Source: CAWJLS01 sp963843755
GTDB taxonomy: Bacteria; Acidobacteriota; Thermoanaerobaculia; Multivoradales; DATKCC01
DNA length: 64,000 nt
Assembly: GCA_963843755.1 (NCBI GenBank)
Contig: CAWJLS010000004.1
Location: forward strand, 248,001 to 312,000
Direction: 5' to 3'
Position numbers and translations under genes: made by a program. Positions 25,801 through 33,500 of this stretch are shown in pieces. The notes under the pieces were generated by a model. The model was given only the letters and a program-made list of their open reading frames with translations. It did not search any database and was not told the DNA's origin. Numbering within the stretch: position 1 is the stretch's first letter; each line of letters starts with the position of its first letter.

Positions 25801-27195
25801 GCTCTGGCCGAACGTGATCAGCGGCCGCTCCCGTTCGTCCTTGAGCTGCAGGATGCCGCTCGCGTTCGGAGTGTCCTGGAAGTAGCCGGCCTCGCCGAAG
25901 TAGCGCGTGACCGCCTTCGCGTAGCTTGGCTTGGTCTTGTTTGCTTCGGCGGTGGCTTCGGCGTCGTACTCCGGGTGGCGCGGGTTGAGGCGCTTCAGGA
26001 ACTCCTCCCGGTAGTCGACCGACCAGTCCAACGGGATCTGGTCGCCGTAGTCGAGCTCCGGGTACTTCGGATGCAGGGAGGTCGGGAACTTCGTGTCGTA
26101 GCACTGGACGCCGGCCGGAAGGTCGTCGAGGCTGGTGATGCCGGTCAGGTCCAGGCACTGGCCCGGCAAGAGCGGGTTGATGCAGCACTGGTCGAGGAAG
26201 TCGTAGCTCGCCCGGGCGCCAGAGTCGGTGTTCTCCTCACCGCCTCGCCCCGTGAACGGGCCGCTCGCGTTGGAGCCGCAGGTGCCGTCGGCCAGGACGT
26301 CGGTGACGTTCCAGGAGCCGTCGAGCTCTTCCGAGTCGGAGCAGTCGCCCGAGGCGGTCAGGTCGACGGGGTTGTTCGCGTCGATCTCGGTCATCAGGAA
26401 GTCGGTGATCTTGCTGAACACCACCGTGGCGGTCGCCGTCTTGTCCGCGACGACGGGGAGGCAACTGGTCACCAGGTCGGTCGTGATCTTGACCTCGATG
26501 AAGTCGCTGCCCAGGGTGTTGGGCACGGTTCTCACCGGGTCGCTCCCCGGGACGGTCACCGTCGCCTGGTCGCTCCGGGCGACGGTCACGCGGTAGGTCT
26601 TGCCCTTGTCCGAGATCCAGAGGACGGTCGCCGCCGCGCCCAGCTTGGCGAAGCGGTCGAGCCTCGTCTGGTCGGTCCCCAGGGAGAGGGGGCTGGAGCA
26701 GGACCCTGCCGTCGCCAGGAGGTTGAGCTTCGGGCCGAACACCCACTGGTCATTCTTCGCGACCGGGTAGGTCAGCTTGAGCGCGCCGTTTTCGAAGAGC
26801 GTCGGCCCGGGCGCGCTGTAGAGCCAGTGCTTGCCACGGACCCGCAGGTGATCCTGGTTGTAGCTCAGGAAGCCGAAGTGGACGTTCTCGACGTCCCTGA
26901 ACACCTCGTAGAGCGCCTTCTTGACCTGGACGATCTTCGACCCCGGGTCGTCGGCGTTGGCGGCGAGGGCGTCGCCGAAGTCCTTGCCGCCCTTGTCCGG
27001 AGTGGACAGGGTCATCGAGCTCGACGTGTCCAGGAGGACCATGACGAACGGTGTGCCTCCCTGCTCACGCAGGAGGTCGGTATCGTCGGCAGCCTGCAGC
27101 GGGCCGCCTGACGGCAGCACGGCGAGCAGAGCCGCGGCGAGACACCCGGCGGTGACGAGGACGCGGTGAACGGTCGGTCGGTTGATTCGTGCCAT
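22834..27195 (-). CDS. pilY1: PilY1-family pilus tip adhesin (operon A)
   Basis: 1453 residues from ATG 27195, chosen for AGGAGAGG just upstream and the signal peptide RVLVTAGCLAAALLAVLPSG. An N-terminal von Willebrand A domain has the metal site DTSSSM (56-61, DxSxS). The C-terminal half is the PilY1 beta-propeller, with blades such as VVFAGANDGMLHAFDAGRPA and YFALDAEETLDSDGKQVG, and a PilY1-type calcium loop DTNQDSFIDRVYIG. PilY1 primes pilus assembly together with minor pilins and mediates adhesion and mechanosensing. At about 1450 residues it is somewhat larger than Pseudomonas PilY1. The start lies 11 bp after pilX. A paralogue ends at 30518. Confidence 0.93.
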   Translation of the reverse strand: MARINRPTVHRVLVTAGCLAAALLAVLPSGGPLQAADDTDLLREQGGTPFVMVLLDTSSSMTLSTPDKGGKDFGDALAANADDPGSKIVQVKKALYEVFRDVENVHFGFLSYNQDHLRVRGKHWLYSAPGPTLFENGALKLTYPVAKNDQWVFGPKLNLLATAGSCSSPLSLGTDQTRLDRFAKLGAAATVLWISDKGKTYRVTVARSDQATVTVPGSDPVRTVPNTLGSDFIEVKITTDLVTSCLPVVADKTATATVVFSKITDFLMTEIDANNPVDLTASGDCSDSEELDGSWNVTDVLADGTCGSNASGPFTGRGGEENTDSGARASYDFLDQCCINPLLPGQCLDLTGITSLDDLPAGVQCYDTKFPTSLHPKYPELDYGDQIPLDWSVDYREEFLKRLNPRHPEYDAEATAEANKTKPSYAKAVTRYFGEAGYFQDTPNASGILQLKDERERPLITFGQSPLARALNDFRCWALGADAKGKCKGPQFEDGWNSLFEQNDLWFKCRVPYLLVVTDGESNASGEDESADVASFFSEAGIRTFVFAFNKTNTVNSIVGPGKGEYIPITDGEDFKMKLEKIVGEIQQDQARTFASAAVPSIQSTSGNNIYLTNFRPLSKVGTWEGHLQSFVRPITVSPPGPTDPNFNWDAAVELLAQAPDMPPSVDGNPPDLSGVDLQLGISQNQRRVYYAEQRIPDKSALDSWPDNRQLFDRTSDLPGQTTPITPVEPDFWNGLQIPFDSNDPDSVEHARARANSIVENVLIEKHNPAADDPTVTGTPLDPYILGDIFHSDPVIVDSPPNTLYFALDAEETLDSDGKQVGTGYQDFFNRNENRRKVVFAGANDGMLHAFDAGRPAIVTFTDQFGIDRKEVQYNDGSGRELFSYIPRNVLPTVKELAENPKTHRWMVDGPPVVGDAYIDPHHSGTPDPDNREWRTVLVGGLREGGSGYYALDITQPDPLKEAKIGPIETSDAQRDVLIPSTTSIVPGCSAANGDGDLGCDEDVLYPAPLWEFNDEVWDSTKREWIALDEDDNGFVDLAETWSAPDIGRIKVIQGGAVVNKYVAIFGGGLDPAKGDSRGNFLYMVDIETGETIYKRKLIGSAASDPAAVDTNQDSFIDRVYIGTTAGYLYRLDLTATDSDGNTVYPTLTTSLQVKGIDGLYHSGVTRFERGSGTPRLWQPKLIFDTVTVTDGVAQRRPIYFPPAVIFVSNLGEYALAFGTGDRDDLTSLNGGNGRFYVFVDETEQLASSDLPLVEDRFTQVALDSGDHSDLLTDTSIAVGHRGWYIPLGDSERLIGDPFAFSGVAFFATYLPNDPEPTCAITSNSCTNPLCSLTGDSRVYVVGTTDADAFIDDAGVLKRYFKIEGSFVTSPFTEQVVGSSVTGDPSDPTTTQDTPLSETEQKLMEKLMALFPDKCKFGNQRIDVKVIRDDTKLERIAPVPICIIEKNWKEINQ

Positions 27196-27206
27196 GGTGC
27201 CTCTCC

Positions 27207-27764
27207 TCAGAACTTGATCCGGGCCAGTTGCGATGGGTCCTCGATGGCGAGGAGCGACGAAGGCGTCAGCTCCCAGGGCTGAAACTCGACCATCGCCGTG
27301 ACGCTCTGCTCGGCGAGCTTCGCGCCGCCTCCGGCGACCTCGCGGACGGCGGTCGACGTGACCGCGTGGTTGGCGCGCTGGTAGTTCTTCGCGCCGTACT
27401 GCCCCGCGTTGTTGATGTCGCACAGGTTGCAGGGCGCGCTGCCGATCGGGTAGAAGGGCGAGACGTCGATCTCGTGCTCGATGAGCGAGTTCTCCGGGTC
27501 GGGGAGCCGCTGGATCTCGCTCCAGGCCGGCCGCCGCGTGACCAGGGTCCTCGCCGTGGCCAGGGAGATCCCGGAATCGGCGGCGTAGAACGCGCGCTGG
27601 ATGGTCTTCTCGTTGGCGCCGATCTGCATCTCCGTCTGCGTCACCAGCGACAGCGAGAGTCCGATGATGGTCAAGAGGACGAGGACGATGAGCGCTGCCA
27701 GGTAGGCGCTCCCGCGCTCGTGGGAACCTCCCGAAACGGGCGGTGCAGGGTGTGCTTGGTTCAT
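27207..27764 (-). CDS. pilX: PilX-like minor pilin (operon A)
   Basis: 185 residues; ATG overlaps the stop of pilW (ATGA). The N-terminal ERGSAYLAALIVLVLLTIIG is the PilX_N pattern: a short positively charged leader, G before the mature residue, then a membrane helix ending in LVTQTEMQIGANEKTIQRAF and YAADSGISLA. The mature +5 Glu of ordinary pilins is not present, as in PilX/GspK-like tip subunits. Two cysteines (CNLC) occur around residue 90, and the paralogue at 34826 has the same CNLC motif. PilX forms the tip complex with PilV, PilW and PilY1. Confidence 0.88.
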   Translation of the reverse strand: MNQAHPAPPVSGGSHERGSAYLAALIVLVLLTIIGLSLSLVTQTEMQIGANEKTIQRAFYAADSGISLATARTLVTRRPAWSEIQRLPDPENSLIEHEIDVSPFYPIGSAPCNLCDINNAGQYGAKNYQRANHAVTSTAVREVAGGGAKLAEQSVTAMVEFQPWELTPSSLLAIEDPSQLARIKF

Positions 27765-29026
27765 GTCAGGTTCCTCAGGTCGACCACGGTGTTCAGGACT
27801 CTTCGCCGGTAGCTGCGGTCGAGGAGCTCGGCCTTGGTCGGTTGGTCCGGCTCGTCGTAGGTGTGGTCTTCGATCGCCTGGATCGGCGGGGAGACGTAAT
27901 CGCTCTCGGGCCGGTCGGTCCGTGCGAGGGTCGTGATCCGGACGTAGTAGAGCGGTCGGGCGGGATCGTTCCAGTACGACGTGTTCGCCAGCGTCGTCGC
28001 GTCCTTTTCGGCGTTGAACAGCCAGTCGTCGGTCTCGTCGCCCTTGTCGGTGACCACCTGGTCGCCGTCGCGATCGATACCCAGGGCCACCTGCAGATCG
28101 AGGATGTTGTCGGCGATGTCGACGTGGAGGTTCTGGTTGTCGTTGCGGTACGCCGTGTTCGTCCCCGGGTAGAGGCGGGCCCGCGACAGCCGGGGCGCCG
28201 GCTCCGCCTTGCGTGCGTAGTAGCGGTACTCCTCCAGGACACCGATCGAGCTGACCGACTTCAGGCCCTCGGGGAACTCGCCGTTGGGCGACAGCTTGAG
28301 GTAGTCGTCGGTGTGAGTGCCGCCGGTGATGCGGAAGTTCAGGACCGCCACGTCTTCCGACCAGGTGCCGCCGTTCGCCTCGACGACCGCCTGGATCTCG
28401 TCGCTGCCCGAGCTCACCAGCAGGATCGCCTCCGGCTCGGTCCCCTTGATCATCTGCTTGAGCGGCTCGAGATCCTGAGGGACGCCGACGGAGCTGATCC
28501 GCCGGATGGTGAGGGTGCCCGAGCCGGAGTCCCTGGCACCTTCGATCGCGCCGTCGTTGCCGGAGTTGATCTGGTAGAGCGGCGTCGTGAGAACCCCACG
28601 GACGGTCAGCACGTCGGTGCCCTCGACGACCGTCGCCATGTCGTCGCCTCCGAGCTTGATCGAGGAACCCACGTTGTCGTCGACGGCGATCGAAGGGCCG
28701 GTCGGCAGGTACATCCCCGCGTAGTCGGTGCCGAATGCCGGGCGGAACACCGGCAGACCGCCGCGCCCGGCCATGCGCACATTGCGCACCATGCCGTTCT
28801 GGGCGATGCGCAGGGACTGCTGGAGGTCCGCGACGTTGACCTGGCTCTTGGCGATGTGGTTGTTGATATCGAACAGCGCCAGAACGCCGAGCAGAATCAC
28901 GACCGAGAGGACGAGCGCGACGACCATCTCGAGCAGGGTGAAGCCGGCCTCGGCGCTCGCTGCGTCGGGTCGTCGCCGGGCCGGTTCGCGGGTCATCTTC
29001 GTCGGGTTCATCGCGTTCGTCCTCAT
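27761..29026 (-). CDS. pilW: PilW-like minor pilin (operon A)
   Basis: 421 residues from ATG 29026, which overlaps the pilV stop (ATGA); ATG 29011 is an alternative. The prepilin signal EAGFTLLEMVVALVLSVVIL is class III, with cleavage after G and E at +5. The mature protein is long and beta-rich, with PilW-family features NHIAKSQVNVADLQQSLRIA, GMVRNVRMAGRGGL, VEGTDVLTVRG and a C-terminal YRRRVLNTVVDLRN. It contains an acidic Ca-binding-like segment (DRDGDQVVTDKGDETDD). It is a tip-complex subunit processed by the prepilin peptidase at 40120. Confidence 0.9.
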   Translation of the reverse strand: MRTNAMNPTKMTREPARRRPDAASAEAGFTLLEMVVALVLSVVILLGVLALFDINNHIAKSQVNVADLQQSLRIAQNGMVRNVRMAGRGGLPVFRPAFGTDYAGMYLPTGPSIAVDDNVGSSIKLGGDDMATVVEGTDVLTVRGVLTTPLYQINSGNDGAIEGARDSGSGTLTIRRISSVGVPQDLEPLKQMIKGTEPEAILLVSSGSDEIQAVVEANGGTWSEDVAVLNFRITGGTHTDDYLKLSPNGEFPEGLKSVSSIGVLEEYRYYARKAEPAPRLSRARLYPGTNTAYRNDNQNLHVDIADNILDLQVALGIDRDGDQVVTDKGDETDDWLFNAEKDATTLANTSYWNDPARPLYYVRITTLARTDRPESDYVSPPIQAIEDHTYDEPDQPTKAELLDRSYRRRVLNTVVDLRNLT

Positions 29027-29526
29027 TCGGATTTGTAGGTCCGCACGGTGATGCTCTTCGCCGTGCCGAATCGCTGGCCGATCCCGAGCCCGTCGATGGT
29101 CACGGTGATCTCCTTGAGCTGGATCGCCGCCGGGGTCGCCCCGCCCGGCAGGGGGGTGTTGAGATCGTCGACCGCGAACTGCCGGACCTGGGTGGTGCGG
29201 GTGTAGAGCGCGACGTCGCCGGTGTCGACGGTGTCCACCCACTTGTCGAGCTTCTCGGAGTAGTAGTCGATCACCTCCCGCACGTCCTTGCCGACGTCGA
29301 GGGTCAGCGGCGGGCTGTTGAACGGATACTGGAGGAACTCCTCGGCCCGGGACCTGGCGAAGTTGGCGACTTCGGTGCTCTGGAAGCCCTCCACGTTGCT
29401 GGTGATGGCCCGGGTGAACAGGGGGACCATCCCGAGGGAGATGACCAACAGGATGAGGGCGGCGATCAGGACCTCGACCAGCGAGAACCCGGCCTCGCCG
29501 GTCGTCGATCGTTCAGGTGTCTTCAT
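29023..29526 (-). CDS. pilV: PilV-like minor pilin (operon A)
   Basis: 167 residues from ATG 29526, which overlaps the fimT stop by one base (TGATG). Prepilin signal GEAGFSLVEVLIAALILLVI with E at +5. The globular part has GFQSTEVANFARSRAEEFLQ and ends with VTIDGLGIGQRFGTAKSITV. Length and position between fimT and pilW identify it as PilV. Four-base coupling with pilW indicates a single transcript. Confidence 0.88.
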   Translation of the reverse strand: MKTPERSTTGEAGFSLVEVLIAALILLVISLGMVPLFTRAITSNVEGFQSTEVANFARSRAEEFLQYPFNSPPLTLDVGKDVREVIDYYSEKLDKWVDTVDTGDVALYTRTTQVRQFAVDDLNTPLPGGATPAAIQLKEITVTIDGLGIGQRFGTAKSITVRTYKSE

Positions 29527-30221
29527 CACTTCCACTCCCACACGACGCGGTCTGGGTCCTCGGGGTCGCCGGGGGCGTACCAGGCGGGAGTCGCGGCGTC
29601 GGCGATCCACATGCGGAGCTCGACCCGGGCGGTGGCTGCCGGGGCGATACGGATCTCGAGATGGTTGCCGCGCAGGTCCGCGATCCGAAAGGCGCCCTCG
29701 GCATCGACGGAGCCGTTCGGTTCGATGATCACGCCGCGGTCCTCGGTTCCGACCTTGGAGAGGCCGTCGATCGAGGCGAGCCCGGAGCTCGACTTCTCGT
29801 CCTCGAAGCCGATGTACTCCGGCGTGTCGATCCGGTTCACCTCGAAGTCGGCGTCGCCCTTCGGCTTGCTCGTGTCGGGCGTGAACATGCCGTCGCGGTC
29901 GACGTCGACGAACGCCGCGATCTGGTTCTTGCTCTTGTCGAAGTAGACGATCGCCGGGCGGTTGCGCCGGATCGCCTCGAGCCGGGCGTGCTGGATCAGG
30001 CTCGAGACTTCGTGCGCGTAGCCCTCGGTGCGGCTACGCACGACCATGTTCTGGAACGCCGGCAGACCGATCGCCAGGGCGAGGCCGGCGATCGCCAGGA
30101 CCACCAGCAGCTCCAGGAGGGTGAAGCCGTTCGCACCTGGGTGCGGCCGGCGGGTCGGAGAGCCTCCGGCGCGGGCGGCCGCGGTGCCGGGGCGGCGGGT
30201 ACACAGCGGTTGTCTGGTCAC
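29526..30221 (-). CDS. fimT: FimT/GspH-like minor pilin, first gene of operon A
   Basis: 231 residues from a GTG at 30221. The prepilin signal is GANGFTLLELLVVLAIAGLA, with a long 32-residue leader before the cleavage Gly, and E at +5. Then FQNMVVRSRTEGYAHEVSSL and ARLEAIRRNRPAIVYFD follow the GspH/FimT pattern. The predicted sigma-54 transcription start (about 30223) lies only two bases upstream of the GTG, so either translation is leaderless or starts later; no later ATG/GTG occurs in frame before the signal. It is the first gene of fimT-pilV-pilW-pilX-pilY1-FxLYD. Confidence 0.85.
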   Translation of the reverse strand: MTRQPLCTRRPGTAAARAGGSPTRRPHPGANGFTLLELLVVLAIAGLALAIGLPAFQNMVVRSRTEGYAHEVSSLIQHARLEAIRRNRPAIVYFDKSKNQIAAFVDVDRDGMFTPDTSKPKGDADFEVNRIDTPEYIGFEDEKSSSGLASIDGLSKVGTEDRGVIIEPNGSVDAEGAFRIADLRGNHLEIRIAPAATARVELRMWIADAATPAWYAPGDPEDPDRVVWEWK

Positions 30222-30233
30222 GGCGTGGACCAG

Positions 30234-30249
30234 AGCAAGGCCAGTGCCA
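30234..30249 (-). promoter_or_regulatory. Sigma-54-type promoter of operon A
   Basis: On the reverse strand TGGCACTGGCCTTGCT matches the consensus TGGCACG-N4-TTGC(A/T) at all but one defined position, with the required ten bases between GG and GC. Predicted start of transcription about 30223. Confidence 0.7.
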
Positions 30250-30412
30250 CGCCGGTGGGGAGGCTGGTAACCTACTGTGTTGTCGAGGCTTAGGGTGCTT
30301 CGTTCAGGCTAATGCTGCGGGGGTTGGCTTGTTCGGGAGGCTCGATTTGTTTCTTTCGGTAACGATCCCGCCAACACAGCTCGACGGTGCCAGACCCTCC
30401 GGTAGGGGGCGT

Positions 30413-30504
30413 CCCCTTCCCACCTCCGAGGTGGGAAGGGGAATGAGGGGATGGGGGGTGATCCAGAGGACTGTCCCCTTCCCACCGTGAGGGTGGGAAG
30501 GGGA
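30413..30504. repeat. Pair of near-identical hairpins (REP-like doublet)
   Basis: Two perfect 13-bp inverted repeats share the same arm core, CCCCTTCCCACC with GGTGGGAAGGGG. The first spans 30413-30441 (3-base loop) and the second 30474-30504 (5-base loop), 32 bp apart. They lie between the end of operon B (30518) and the promoter of operon A. There is no U tract, so they look more like a dispersed palindromic element than intrinsic terminators, though they could protect the operon B mRNA end. Confidence 0.7.
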
Positions 30505-30517
30505 TCGAGGCAACTTC

Positions 30518-33500
30518 CTAGAACTTCGCCCAGTTCTGCTCCTCGAAGCACACCGGCACCGGCGCGATGCACACCAGACCCCGGTCCGAGCGGATGGTCT
30601 GGATGTCGAGGGTGTAGTTGGCGAAGCGGCAGCTCGACGGGAAGAGCGCCTTGAGCTGCTGGGTCAGCCCCGCCTGGTCGCGGCACAGGTCGTCCGCGTG
30701 CCCGGGAAGCCCGCCTCCGTCGTCCCCTCCGGTGCCGCTGACCGGGTCGTTCTTGGTCGAGCTGAGGGTGGCGAACGGGTCGGTGACGAACTCGCGCACC
30801 AGCCGCGCACGCGTCAAGGTACCGTCGATCGAAGCGAGCGCGTTGGCGTTGGTGGCGAAGACGGTGAACACGCGGCTGGTGCCGGTGCGGGCACAGACCG
30901 GATCGCCGGCGTTGCGTCCGTTGCCGTTGCCGCCCGTGGTCGTCCCGGTCGGACCCTGGGTCGGTTGGTAGGAGGTGAAGAAGAGCACCCCCGACAGGGC
31001 GAACGGCTTGGTGATCAGCCGCTCCTGGGCGTCGAGCTCCAGGTACCAGCCGGCGGTCAGCACGCCGGACGTCGGCACCAGCAGGTTGTCGGCCGAGTCC
31101 AGGTTCAGGTCGTCGACGCCGATCTGCTGGAGGTCGTTGACGGTCACGGGTAGCCGCGCGTCGCCGCGGGCGAGGTCGTTGTCGAGGAAGGTGTAGAAAC
31201 GGCCGGCCTGGGGGTCGTCCGACCACAGGTCGTCCCGGTCGCCGGTGCCGAAGGCGACGGCGAACTTCGACTGGTCGGCGACGTAGATCGCCGCCGGCGG
31301 GAAGAAGATCGGCCGCCCGCCGGTGTCGAAGATCTTGAACGGACGCCACTCCGGGTCGTCGCCGTCGGCGGTGCTGATCCGCTGGACGGTGACCTGGGGC
31401 TGGCTCGGTCCGGGCGAGACCTGGACGTCGCGCAGACGCGGAGTCTTGCGCAGGTCGACCTTGTAGAGCGACCCGGCGGTGGTTCCGATGTAGATCCGGT
31501 CGAGGTACCCGTCCAGGTCGGTGTCGACCACGGCCGGGTCGCTCGGCACCATGCCGTCGAGCTCCTGCTTGTAGATCGTCTCGCCGCTGGACAGGTCGAC
31601 CATGTAGAGGAAGCGTCCGGCGGCCGCGCCGGAGAAGGCGGCGTCCTCGTCGAAGCCGCCGCCGAAGATCGCCACCCAGCGGTCTTCGATGTCGTTGTCG
31701 GTGGCTGTCGGATCACAGTTCGTGCCGGTGCAGACCCGGATGCGTCCGAGCGCCGGGATCGACCAGGTGTCGCCCAGGTCGGGCTTGCCGTCCAGGTCCT
31801 CGTCCCAGTGGTCCTCGAGCTCCCAGAGGATGGTCGGGAACGTGCGCGGTCCGCAGCCGCTGACCGGCGAGTCGCCGGATGCCGGGTCGCCCAGGCACGA
31901 GGGCACGTAGCCGTCGCCGGCCGGGGCGTCGACGGCGGTGGAGCGCTCGACGCCGTCCCGGGTGCAGATGCTCTGCTCGACGATCCGGTCCGGCTGGGTG
32001 ATGTCGAGGGCGTAGTAGCCGCGTCCGCCGCGCCGGAGCCCGCCGACCGCGACGGTCCGCCAACTGCTGACGTAGTCCGGGCGGCCGGGTCGGGTGACGG
32101 TCTCCTCGGGGCCGATGTTGGCATCGCCGACCGCCACCGAGCTGTCGACGCTGTAGCGGTGCTTGGTGCTCTTCGGCAGCTTCGACAGGTTGTTCATCGA
32201 GGAGCGCGGCACGAACGAGAACAGCTCGTAGCCGGTGCCGTTGTCGAACTGCTCGTCGGCGATCACCGGCACCGGATCGATCCGGTCCCCGGCGTCGTCG
32301 AAGCAGGAGAAGTAGTCGGGGTCGTCGCGGGTGAGGTCGTCGAGGGTGGCGTGGTAGCGGCCGGCGTCGAAGACGTGGAGCTGGCCGTCGTTGCTGCCGA
32401 CCAGGACCATCTTGCGGCGGACCCGTTGGCGCAGGGCGAACTCCTGGTAGCCGCCCACCTCGACCGGCTCGCCGTTCACCTGGATGGTGTGGTTGCCGGC
32501 GTCCTGGAGGAAGTAGGTGACGTTGTCCGGGCTACCCAGCGCCACCGGGTTGGAGTGGAAGATGTCGCCCAGCACGAAGGTGACGTATTCGGGCGTTGCG
32601 GCGTTCGGGTCGACCTTCTGCACCGTCTTGATGCTCAGGACGTTGTCGATCGCCTCCTTGGCTTCGCTGATGGCGCCCGGGGAGGTCGGCGAGATGCCGA
32701 GGCCGGTCATCAGCTCGATCCAGTCCGCACCGAAGGTCGCCGGGTTCGACGGATCGGTCGGGTCCGCCGGCGGCACGAACAGCCGGCGGTGCTTGGGCAC
32801 CGGGTTGAGCGCGTCGTAGCTGCCGTAGAAGACCCGGCGTTCGAGGGCCCCGGTTCCCATGCCGTAGTCGGGCGGCGTGGCGGTGAGATCGAGGGCGGCG
32901 GCCTGGTCGAGGAGCTGCTCGCCCGCGTCCCAGGCGAGGCAGCCGGAGGTGAGGGAGGACGAGCAGCGCTGGCTGCGGTCCGGGCTGCCGGCCTCCGGGC
33001 CGGCCTGGATCAGCGGCAGCGGCTTGAGGAACGAGTCGAGGTGGCCGTCCCACAGCGACGACCGGTTGAGCGGCGTGAAGTGGCTCAGGTAGATCTTGTC
33101 CTCGACCGACGCCTGCACGGTCGGCACCGCCGCCGAAGCGAACGAGCGCGCCTCCTCTTGAATCTCACTGAAGATGTCGGTCAGGGCGTCGACGAGCTGC
33201 TGCTTGTTCTCCGGGTAGATCGGGTCGCCGGAGCCGCCGTTGGCCGCCATGCAGTTCAGGCGGTTGCCGGAGGTGTTCTGGACGCCGAAGGCGACGACGT
33301 AGGTCTTGACGTCCTCCTGGGCGAACAGGCTCGCCGTGCCGGAGCAGGCGTCGGCTCCCTTGCAGGTGTCATCGCCGTCGGTGATCACCAGCAGGTAGAC
33401 CTTGCGGCAGCCCCAGTCCGGGTCGTTGGCCTCGGCCAGGTCGCGCCAGCCGGTGGAGTGGGGGCAGGAGCCCTGGGCGCAGCCGGCGTACCAGGTCCGG

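Noticed and set aside
22831..27111. A 1426-codon open frame on the forward strand
   Set aside because: It lies antisense to pilY1 of operon A. The translation is dominated by Arg, Asp, Val and Gly without domains, as expected for the complement of a GC-rich gene.
30413..30504. Interpretation as a CRISPR array or as ordinary rho-independent terminators
   Set aside because: Only two units, each internally palindromic, and no U tract after either stem. A REP-like doublet fits better.
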